In this document: in pieces, positions 1 through 8,298 of the stretch
Numbering within the stretch: position 1 is the first letter of the stretch
How the letters are laid out: every line of letters begins with the position of its first letter
Source of the DNA: Cochliopodium minus
Taxonomy: Eukaryota; Discosea; Himatismenida; Cochliopodiidae
DNA: 16,175 nucleotides
Direction of reading: 5' to 3'
NCBI GenBank assembly: GCA_024220525.1
Contig: JAMYWO010000089.1
Span: 46,422-62,596, forward strand
Position numbers and translations under genes: made by a program
The notes under the pieces: model-generated
The model's database searches: none
Told to the model about the DNA's origin: nothing
Seen by the model: the letters and a program-made list of their open reading frames with translations, nothing else

Positions 1-77
1 ATCCTCTTTTCCTCGCTCTTTCCAAACCTCTTTCCAATCACATCGTCATTCTCGTTGATTTTCTTTCTAGCGATGAC
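1..77. repeat. 77-bp exact duplicate of 13413-13489 (probable assembly overlap)
   Basis: Every base from 1 to 77 is identical to 13413-13489. The second copy ends exactly one base before the N at 13490; after the first copy the sequence continues as the same DOCK exon. An exact 77-base overlap is what a de Bruijn assembler leaves at the ends of neighbouring edges when k is 77, a common setting. I infer one genomic copy, written twice, and not a biological repeat. Confidence 0.85.
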
Positions 78-3000
78 TCTCCCACTGTTGACCCTCTTTC
101 TTACAATCACAACACTTCTGGTTCCTTCTTTTTTATTTTTTCTTTTTTATTTTATATTACTATTTTATATTACTATTACTATTTTATATTACTATTTTAT
201 ATTACTATTTTATATTACTATTTTATATTACTATTTTATATTACTATTTTATATTACTATTATTTTATATTACTATTTTATATTACTATTATTTTATATT
301 ACTATTTTATATTTTAATTAATAAAACCATCATATTTTAATAAATTTTTTTTACTATTAATTTATCCAACCATTTATTATTTGTTTATCGATTACATTGT
401 TTTTGTTTTAGTTTATAAATATATATTTTAAATAATTTATATTTTTAATTAATTTATTATTTATATTTTTTATTTTTATTTTTATTTATATTTTAATTAT
501 TTTAATTATATTTTTAATTACTTTATTATTTATATTTTTTATTTTACTATTAATTTATTATGTTTATAGTGATTTACACATTTTTTTTTTTGTTTTTTAT
601 TTATATTTTTAATTAATTTATTATTTCTATTTTTTATTTCATTTATATTTTTAATTACTTCATCATTATATTTTATTTTATTATTTATATTTTTTATTTT
701 ATTATTATTTTTTTTTTATTTAGGATTGAATTTGATATACGGGAAATCAAATTCACCAAATTTTATAAACAGATATGTGTCATCAGCAGCATATTCACCA
801 AAAGTATCACAATTTTTAGACGAAATTAAAATAGAGTTACCTGCAGATTTACATGGAAAACATCATTTACTTTTCACTTTTAAATCTTTGTTTTTCAACG
901 AAAGTAACGTGTTTACAGAAAATGTGGTGGGATATTCTTTTTTACCTCTTTACCACGAGGGTGGAGTTGCAAAGAAAAATCAAATTCTTCCCGTTTATCC
1001 TTCATTGGTTCAAAACTATCTTTCTCAACAAACGCAACCAGTAGAGAAAAGCACCTTTCAGTTGAGTTTGAATCTTTCTTCTTCCATTTACACTCAAAAC
1101 ACCAAACTGAAAAAAGTATTGAAAGAATTTAAAAATCCATTTCAAGAAGGAATAGATTTGAATAAAATAAGTAAAAGCATGTTGTCTTTGTCTCACGTGA
1201 AACCATTTGTGGTGGTGAGATTTCTTCCCGTCATTCTAAATCAGGTCTTTAAATTGATGTGTACAACTTGTGCGAAAGAAGCGTTTAACATTCTCACTTC
1301 TTTGTTGTATTCCATTCAAGAAAACATACCGGATGGTTCCAACATTCTTCTTTCTTACGCAGAAAACTTGTTTGGAGAAGAAAATCAGATGATAGGAGGA
1401 AAATACGTTCACAATGAAATCATTCGTTTGTGGTGTGAAATAAGCAAATTGAAACTTTCAGAAAATCAATCCATTCATTTGATTCGCAGTGCTCGTTTTC
1501 TTTTTGAAATTATATACAAGAGTATGGTGATGAAATTGGAAACAGATAAAAAAGAGAAAAAGATAATCACCCGTTCTCAACGTTTTGATAATGATCTTTT
1601 CGATAATTTACAAAACTTGTTGGTCATTTGTGCTTGGCAAATTCAACAGTTAAGTGCGATGGGACCCAACATTTATGCGAAAGAATTGAACAGAAACATT
1701 GCTTTGTTTTGCAGAGATTTGTTTACCATTGTGGACAGGGGTTTTGTTTTTCAACTTATTTCTACTGTTTTGAAAGAATTGATTCCTCCAAAAGATGAAG
1801 TCACTTTCATTGAATTAAAACTTGATTTCGTCAAAGTTCTTTCTGAATACAAATACTGGATTCCTCTCAATCTTCCTCTCCATCAAAAAATCTCCAACCT
1901 CGATCAGATCCTCCCCCTCTACAAGTATCCTTTTTTTCTTCTTCTTCTTTCTTACTTTTTATACATTTATATTTATTTTTATATTTATATATTTATACAA
2001 AAATATTTATTTTTTATTTATTTTGATATTTATAAAATTAATCCTTGTCAATTACTTTTTTTTATGAAAAAAGACTTTTATTATATTTTATTTAACAATT
2101 TTTTTATTTTTAATAGTTTTTACATTTTTACATTTTTTTATTTCATTTAATTAACGATATTTATTTTTTTATTTAATAAATGATATTTATTTTGTTTTTT
2201 GATTATTTAATGGGATTTGTTTAATATTTTTTTTTTTTATTAGGAAAAAACATTTTTTATCTGCAACGTTGTTGGAAGAGACGATAGGATATTTCAGACA
2301 TCCAGAACAACTGATAAGAGTAAAAACGATATCGATATTCGCACAATTATTGATAAGACATGAATTCGATAAAAGATACCAGGCAAGCAGATGCAGAAAA
2401 AGAATAGCAGCCCTTTACTTTCCTTTCATCATTCTCGTTTCTGAAAACATAGAGTTGTTTAAAAAAGATATGGATTTTGGTGATCTTCGTCTCACTTTCA
2501 TTTGTGTTCTCTGGGTCCTCAAAAACCTTTCCAAACAAATCCTCAAACAGTGGTGGTAAAAATAAAAATTATTAATTTTTTCATTTTAAATTGTTCAATT
2601 TTAAAATTTATATATTTTTTATTTATTTTTTAAATTAATTTATTATTTTTTTTTATTTTTTTAATATTTATTCTTTAAATTATTTTAATTATTGTTTTAA
2701 AATTATTTTATTATGATTAATATTTTTAATTTATTTTTTATATTGTTTTAATGAAATGAATAAAAAGGAAATTGGAGGAGAAAGACAAGTTGATTCAGTT
2801 TTTTGAATTGTTGATACAGTGTTTGAAAATATTTGAGTTTGTTGGTAAAGAAGAACAAGAACAAAGAATTGGTACCACCAAAAACGTCATTCAATCTTCT
2901 GTAAAAAAAAAATGCATTTTTTAAAAATGAATCAAATTTATTTAATTTTAATTTTTTAATTTTGAAAAATAAAATTTTTTTTATAGGTTACAAAAGATGC

Positions 3001-3704
3001 TCTTGAAGGTAAATTTACTTTCTCTTTATTTTAATTGTTTTAATTTGTTTTATTATTTTAAATTATATTTTATTTTAATTGTTTTTATTTTAATTGTATT
3101 TTTTGAATAATTTTTTTTTAAAAAAGATTTCTACACGAGACCAACGATGGGATCAACACCTCAGTTTTCATTGAGAGAACAAAGAGCAATGAGAAGCAAA
3201 AAACCAACCCTCAAAACTGCCACTACTGTTCCTACCAGTCCTCTCACTGAAGATCAAAACATTTTTGATTTTAGTTTTCCTCTTGTAAAAAAAAAAAAAA
3301 CTATTATATTTTTTATTTTATTATTTTACTATCATTTTATTTATTTTATTTTTTTTATATTTGTTTAATATTTTTTTTATCATTTTATTTATTTTTAATA
3401 TTTTTAATAATTTTTTATTTTATTAAAATAATTTAGTTTTTGTTTATTTAAATTTTATTTATTTTAATTTTTTTAAAATGAAAAAAAATAGGAATCAAAT
3501 TTGAATAGGGAAGTATCGATGGTGGTGTTGGATGTGGTGGAGATGTTCATAGAGTTGTACGAGATACATTTAAAGCAAATAAAAGACACGACAATTATGG
3601 ATAAAATTTTAAAATTACTTTTAGAATTTCTAAAAAGAAATCAATGTGAATCTTTCCTCACTTGTTTCTATGCCACTTTGCGAGCTTTTGTCTTTAAATT
3701 TCCC
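1..3704 (+). CDS. DOCK: DOCK-family Rho/Rac/Cdc42 GEF, middle part (rest of DHR-1 and helical scaffold)
   Basis: Continuation of the gene that starts at 11721. Exons: 1-120 (1-77 repeats 13413-13489), 724-1924, 2244-2555, 2768-2900, 2987-3008, 3127-3284, 3492-3704. All phases agree. DHR-1, the C2-like membrane lipid-binding domain, is recognised by DEIKIELP, HHLLFTF and VGYSFLPL; DOCK scaffold motifs follow: VVRFLPVIL, RGFVFQLI, KLDFVKVL, AALYFPFI, CVLWVLKN and FYATLRAFVFKFP. The order and spacing fit the DOCK6-11 (zizimin-type) group, known to activate Rac or Cdc42 at membranes. The last exon stops at the point where homologues continue toward the catalytic DHR-2 domain, which is absent. The piece ends in an intron that runs into a simple repeat and an N. 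The stop codons after 1924 and 2555 belong to introns. Family assignment is firm; subgroup is inferred. Confidence 0.9.
149..313. repeat. AT minisatellite, 13-bp unit, in the 603-bp DOCK intron 121-723
   Basis: About a dozen copies of a 13-base unit, ATTTTATATTACT, sometimes interrupted by an extra TACTAT, lie just inside the intron. The rest of the intron (314-723) is T/A low-complexity sequence ending in a T-run and TAG. Reading frames across it are repeat artefacts. Confidence 0.85.
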
Positions 3705-4029
3705 GTAACCCTTCCCTCCTTTATTTTTATTTCATCTAATTTTATTTTCATTTATTTTTTTTTAATTTTTTATTTTATTTTATTATTTTTAATAATTTTT
3801 AATTTTTATTTTCATTTTTACTTTTTTGTAATTTTTATTTTTATTTTTACTTTTTTGTTAATTTTTATTTTTATTTTTATTTTTATTTTTATTTTTATTT
3901 TTATTTTTATTTTTATTTTTATTTTTATTTTTATNATTTTTTATTTTTTATTTTTTATTTTTTATTTTTTATTTTTTATTTTTTATTTTTTATTTTTTAT
4001 TTTTTAATTATAACATATTTTTCTTTGAG
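3705..4029. repeat. T-rich simple repeat with a scaffold gap; DOCK intron start joined to TTC4 intron end
   Basis: This stretch begins with a splice donor (GTAACC) after the last DOCK exon. It runs through T-rich sequence into (ATTTTT)n of period 6 up to 3934. After the N the repeat is (ATTTTTT)n of period 7 to about 4006. It ends at an acceptor (TTTGAG) before the TTC4 exon. The change of period at the N suggests two unrelated repeats joined together. No gene is visible inside. Confidence 0.8.
3935..3935. other. Ambiguous base N: scaffold join
   Basis: A single N separates a period-6 repeat from a period-7 repeat. It also separates a DOCK gene lacking its 3' part from a TTC4 gene lacking its 5' part. 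It is most simply an artificial join or an unsized gap, not a single uncertain base. Confidence 0.8.
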
Positions 4030-4729
4030 GAACGTGATAGAGAAAATAAAAGAAAGAACGAAGAAAACGAAATTCTAAGGGTTGAAAAAAAATTGAATGA
4101 TGCCCTCAAAAAAAGAAACCTTGTTAGAGGAAAAGATATTTTCAACACTCGTAAAATGTACAAAGAAGTTCCAGAATACGATGAAGAAAGTGATACTATT
4201 AATTGGTAAATTTTTTTATTTTTCTTTTTATTTTTCTTTTTTTAATTTTTTTTTAATTTTTTTATTATTTGATTTTTTTAAATTTTTTATTTTTTTTTTG
4301 AATTTAGGCCAGTTTTATTTATTTATCCTGCTTATGAAAAGAGTGATTATATCCAAAGTTATGATGAAAATGATAATTTGTTGGGAATAATGGGTCAAAC
4401 AAAAAAAAAATTTTAATTTGATTATAATAATTTTAAACAATTTTTTTTTTTTTGTTGGAAATTTAGAGACCTTCTTTTCTCCTGAGGCTGGTAGATTGGA
4501 TTTTGACAAGGACAATGTTCTTAATTACAAAAATATCAAAAACTTGAGGGTTTTCGTACAAACCAACGCAGAAAGTAGAATAAAAAACCAAAAGTTTGTT
4601 TCTTTGGATGTCAACTTGCCTCTAAAACAAGTTTTGTCACTTGAAGAATACACCATACCTTTCATTCCTGTTTTTTATGTTTTGGACAATTCTCAAATCG
4701 AAGAATTTTTGAGCAAATATCATCTTTGA
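4030..4729 (+). CDS. TTC4: TTC4/Cns1-type Hsp90 co-chaperone, C-terminal part
   Basis: Exons 4030-4205, 4308-4393 and 4467-4729 (TGA) join in frame to 174 residues. The start is a charged coiled segment rich in Lys, Glu and Asn (ERDRENKRKNEENEILRVEK), matching the linker after the TPR repeats in TTC4. Then come WPVLFIYPAYEKSDYIQSY and, across the third junction, GETFFSP, typical of the C-terminal Cns1/TTC4 wheel domain. In yeast and animals this family binds Hsp90/Hsp70 through N-terminal TPRs and is linked to translation and chaperone work in the cytosol. The TPR half is missing because the upstream intron runs into the repeat and N at 3935, so the gene is cut by assembly and not visibly degraded. 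It converges on the next gene with 105 bp between stops. Confidence 0.9.
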
Positions 4730-4834
4730 AAAATAAAAAAAAAAATAAAAAAATTATTTAATTTAAAAAATTTATTTTATTTTATAAAGAAATAATCTCC
4801 AATTTAAACTAAATTTTTTTTAATTTTTTATATT
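4730..4834. other. Convergent 3' intergenic spacer
   Basis: 105 bp of A/T sequence between the stop of TTC4 (+) and the stop of the following minus-strand gene. AATAAA-like hexamers are frequent on the plus strand, as expected for polyadenylation, but the composition makes them uninformative individually. Confidence 0.5.
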
Positions 4835-5706
4835 TCAAAAAGAAATAATCTCTCTAGATACAAAAAGAAAGTCATTGATGACTTCTTCGCATTTGACCTC
4901 CATATTGTCTATCTCATCAAACTTCAACAAGAGCCTCTTTTTATGGACCAAAAGCTCCTCACTGATGGAATCTATCTCAAAGATCTGGTTGATAGATTCT
5001 TCATCCAATGTAAGAATCTTCTCTTTCATATATCCTTTAAAAATAAAGAAGAAATAAAAAAATAAAACAATTCAAAAATAAAAAAATAAAAAATAAAAAA
5101 TAAAACAATTCCAAACTTTATAAAAAAAAAAATAAAAAAATAAAAGGAAAAATAAAAAATAATTAAATTTTAAAAATAAAAAAAGAAGAAATATAAAAAA
5201 TAAAATAAAACAATTCAAAACTTTATAAAAAAAAAATAAAAAAATAATAATGAAAAAATAAAACAATTCAAAACTTTACAAATAAAAATAAAAATAAAAT
5301 GAAGAAATGAAAAATAAAAAAAATTGTTTTTTTTTACCAGAAAGTTCTGAGACAGATGGATCGAGGAAGTAGCGGTAGAACTTGAGAACAATATTTTTGA
5401 TCATTCTTCCTTTTACGTCATTGAAGATGTGAGAGGAAGTTTCTGTGGAATCTCCCAAACTAATTTTTAAAAAGTAATAAAATAAAAGATTTTAAAAAAT
5501 ATAATAAAAATAAAAATAATAAAAATAAAAAATGAAAATAAAAAATGAAAAATAAAAAAAAATAAATGAAAAATAATTAAATTTTTTTTAACTTTGCACT
5601 TTCCAAGAATGAAACGTCATTTTTGGTTTTCCACAACAATGTGTCAGGCTCCATGAGTTCTTCCATACATTTTTTGAGAAGCAAACTGGAGTTGGCATCA
5701 ACGAAA
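4835..5706 (-). CDS. Unrecognised helical protein, C-terminal part (weakly dynamin GED-like)
   Basis: Read on the minus strand, exons 5706-5593, 5459-5338 and 5034-4835 (TGA) join with matching phases into 144 residues. The 5' part is missing: the first visible exon starts after an acceptor (TTTTAG) inside a codon, and only low-complexity DNA lies upstream. The protein is acidic, amphipathic and largely helical, without signal peptide or membrane segment. Two stretches, KKCMEELMEPDTLLWKTKND and ISEELLVHKKRLLLKFDEID, vaguely recall the pattern of a dynamin GTPase-effector domain (acidic run, then Lys/Arg and spaced leucines). The order does not fit cleanly and no GTPase part is present, so I do not assign a family. 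The gene structure is convincing because three exons stay open in one frame with good GT/AG borders. Confidence 0.7.
5062..5290. repeat. Degenerate tandem repeat inside an intron
   Basis: The intron 5035-5337 holds four imperfect copies of a unit beginning ATAAAACAATTC, three of which continue as AAACTTTA, followed by A-rich spacers of variable length. The copies start near 5063, 5101, 5206 and 5256. No exon is visible inside. Confidence 0.7.
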
Positions 5707-5927
5707 CTAAAACAAATTAAAACAAATTAAAAAAAATAAAATTTAAAATGAAAATAAATAAAAATAAATAAAAATAAAAATTATAAATAATAAATTATAA
5801 TTAATAAAAAATAATAAATAAAATAACAAAAATAAAAATAAAAAAATGAAAAAAATAAAAAAATAAAAAAATAAAAAAATAAAAATAAAAAAGTAAAAAA
5901 ATTAATAATAAAAGAAAAGGTTGATAC
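5707..5927. other. A-rich low-complexity stretch between two broken minus-strand genes
   Basis: Contains (AAAAAT)-type sequence and, at about 5848-5881, several units of (TAAAAAAA)n. To its left is a gene lacking its 5' end; to its right is a gene lacking its 3' end. The same octamer repeat ends the window at 16175. I see no exon here. It is a candidate hidden misjoin, although no N marks it. Confidence 0.6.
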
Positions 5928-8162
5928 CTCCAAAATATGATGAAATACTATTAGAAGCTGTAGTGGGACGTATGACATTATTGTATGAGTGACAATTTAA
6001 AATGGTAGAATTTAAATTAAATCCGGTTATTCCTCCATTTAAGTAAGATATAGAAATTGTATTATTAAAAGAGTGGCAATTAGAAATCAAGGATCCTTTA
6101 ATAAAGTTAAATTTTGATTTTAATTTTAATTTTAATTTTAATTTTAATTTTAATTTTAATTTTAATTTTAATTTTAATTTTAATTTTAATTTTGATTTTA
6201 ATTTTAATTTTAATTTTAATTTTCATTTTAATTTTAATTCTAATTCTAATTTTAATATTAATTTTCATTTTGATTTTAATTTTAATTTTAATTTTTTTCA
6301 AATAAGAAAAGTTTGTTTTTACCAGGGTTATTATATGAAGAGACACCTCCTCCATATGAGATAGAATTGGAAATAACACTGATGATGTTAAGAAAAGAAT
6401 TACAAAAAGAAATGGTTCCACTGTTCAAACCACTAATACCAGAAGTGTATGTGATACTCAGTTGACTCTGAGGAACCGAAGTGATGATACTACTGAAAGA
6501 GGAACAATTTGAAATGATTCCATTATTGTTTGAAACAACTCCCCCACAAAAAATGAGATAAGATCCTGAATATGGAAATTTTGCAGTTACTTGATTTTTG
6601 AATGAACTTGAATTTCTTATTATTCCACTATTCGTTGAACATATCCCTCCTTACATTATTTTATTTTATTTTTTTTATATTTAAATTAAATTGTATTCAA
6701 GCATTTTTTAAATTAAATTGTATTTTATTTTTAATTATATTGAATTTAAATTAAATTGAATTTTATTTTTAATTAAATTGTATTTTATTTTTAATTAAAT
6801 TGTATTTAAGCATTTTAAAAAAAAAAACATAAAGTTATATTTTGATTTACCAGAATTGGAACTAATAACATTATTGTTGAAAGAAGATGTTAAATCAATG
6901 AAACCATTCACATTTTGGCCACAAATTGATCCTGAAAAACTTTTAAAAAAAATTAATTAAAAAAATTTTAAAAAAAATCTTTAAAAAAATAATTGGACCT
7001 TTTAGAGTTTGAAATAGAAGAAGTGATATTATTCAAATAAGAATCTGAAAGGGAAATGTTTCCAGAATTAAGAGCTGTGATACCACCTATTATTTCAATG
7101 TTTATTTATTTTTATTAATTTATTTTCAAAAATAAATCAAAAAAAAGAAACTCTCACCTGATATTGCTGTCAACTCAAATGAGTTTTGAGACAATGATAC
7201 ACAAGTAATTGAATTTCCAAATGATTTTACTTCTTTTATTACTCCTAAATTATTTTGAGAAGTAATACCCCCACAATACACTAGTTTAAAGTCAAATTAT
7301 TAGTTTAAAGTTAAATTATAAGTTTAAAGTTGAATTATAAGTTTAAAGTTGAATTATAAGTTTAATTTATTTTTTAAAGTTGATTTATTTGTTCTAATTT
7401 TTTTTCAAATAAAATTACCTGTTTGAGGAGAGTCAGAAGAGATCGTATTTGAGCTGGAGGTAATATTTCTTAAAATACCATTATTATTATAACCTTAAAC
7501 AAATAAAACAAAATAAAACAAAAAAAACAAAATAAAACAAAAATAAACTAAATTAAATTAAAGAAAATAAAATTTGTCAAAACAAAATTAATCAAATTAC
7601 CAACAAAAGAAGAAGAATGGGTATTTGAAAAAGAAGAGGTTAGAATGGAATTGTTGAAAGAGTTTGAGTTCGATATTTCTCCATTGTAATTGTAACCTGC
7701 AATTATCCCAACATTTAAAGTTTGTGTGTTATTTTTTGTAGTGACACTTGATTGGAAAATATTAATTGAATCTAAAGAACAACTGTTTGAGTACCCAAAC
7801 AATACACCTAAATAAAGAGAATTAACAGAGTAAATGGTTGTATTTTTTATATTGAGATTAGAAACAGAACAATAATCCCCAACAGCCAGTATTCCAAAGT
7901 AATTAGTTGTAACATTTGTATTTAGTAGAAGATTGGAAATGGTGAATCCATTTCCAATTATTGATCCTATAAATCTCGAATTGATATTTCCTATTGTATT
8001 AAACTGAAATCCTGAGCAATCAATATCATTTGTTATATTGTATATTATTGTATTATTTGTTAATATTTGTTGCAAAGATGTGCAATTTCCAATATTTGTA
8101 ATAATTTGACAATATGAAATTGAAATTATAAAGAAAATATAAAGAACCAAGATTAATTTCAT
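5928..8162 (-). CDS. Secreted GLUG-like beta-helix repeat protein, N-terminal part
   Basis: Minus-strand exons: 8162-7601, 7493-7419, 7280-7158, 7086-6999, 6939-6851 (or from 6931), 6649-6323, 6095-5928; about 477 codons, 3' end missing. Residues 1-18 are a clear signal peptide (MKLILVLYIFFIISISYC). Next comes a segment of the kind found in front of GLUG-type beta-helices (NDIDCSGFQF, IGNGFTISNL). Then many irregular repeats built on G-G-I/V, N-x-G-x-I and N-C-x-S-x-x-N; the GG plus F-x-x-N pattern also recalls chlamydial Pmp repeats. Asn/Ser/Thr are abundant, with many possible N-glycosylation sites. Likely an adhesin or other surface protein; no binding partner can be inferred. Nearly all introns are phase 1 and several split the Gly codon of GGI. 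One junction (6999/6939) is irregular. The last visible exon ends at a donor (GTATCA) facing low-complexity DNA. Confidence 0.8.
6113..6297. repeat. (TTTTAA)n hexamer array in an intron
   Basis: About thirty copies of TTTTAA, with a few substitutions (TTTTGA, TTTTCA, TTCTAA), fill most of the intron 6096-6322. Long open frames of alternating Ile-Leu or Lys-Ile over it are trivial products of the repeat. Confidence 0.9.
6660..6830. repeat. Imperfect tandem repeat in an intron
   Basis: The intron 6650-6850 carries several diverged copies of a unit of about 22-25 bp centred on AATTAAATTGTATTTTATTT. Two copies are followed by CAAGCATTTT or TAAGCATTTT. It contains no coding sequence. Confidence 0.65.
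7281..7372. repeat. 19-bp tandem repeat in an intron
   Basis: Four to five direct copies of AGTTTAAAGTTGAATTATA, with single-base changes, sit next to the acceptor of the intron 7281-7418 of the GLUG-like gene. Copies are contiguous, without spacers. Confidence 0.8.
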
Positions 8163-8298
8163 TATTCTTTTCTATTTTTTTTATATTTTATATATTATTT
8201 AAATATTTTTTATTTATAAATAAAAAATGAAAGGATTTTATTATGTCAACATAATAAAAAAAAATTTTTAATAAATAATTTTATTTTCATTTTTTCCC
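8163..8298. promoter_or_regulatory. Spacer between tandem minus-strand genes; likely promoter of the GLUG-like gene
   Basis: 136 bp of A/T-rich sequence between the stop of the SUMO ligase gene and the ATG of the GLUG-like gene, both on the minus strand. It must hold the 3' signals of one and the promoter of the other. No specific motif can be claimed. Confidence 0.4.

Noticed and set aside
5072-5266. Minus-strand hydrophobic Phe/Leu-rich open frame resembling a membrane protein
   Set aside because: It is a translation of A-rich intron repeat lying between two real exons of the same strand.
6107-6421. Long open frames of Lys-Ile or Ile-Leu dipeptides on both strands
   Set aside because: They are trivial translations of the TTTTAA array within an intron.
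7281-7372. CRISPR-like array
   Set aside because: Repeats are contiguous without unique spacers and sit in a eukaryotic intron.
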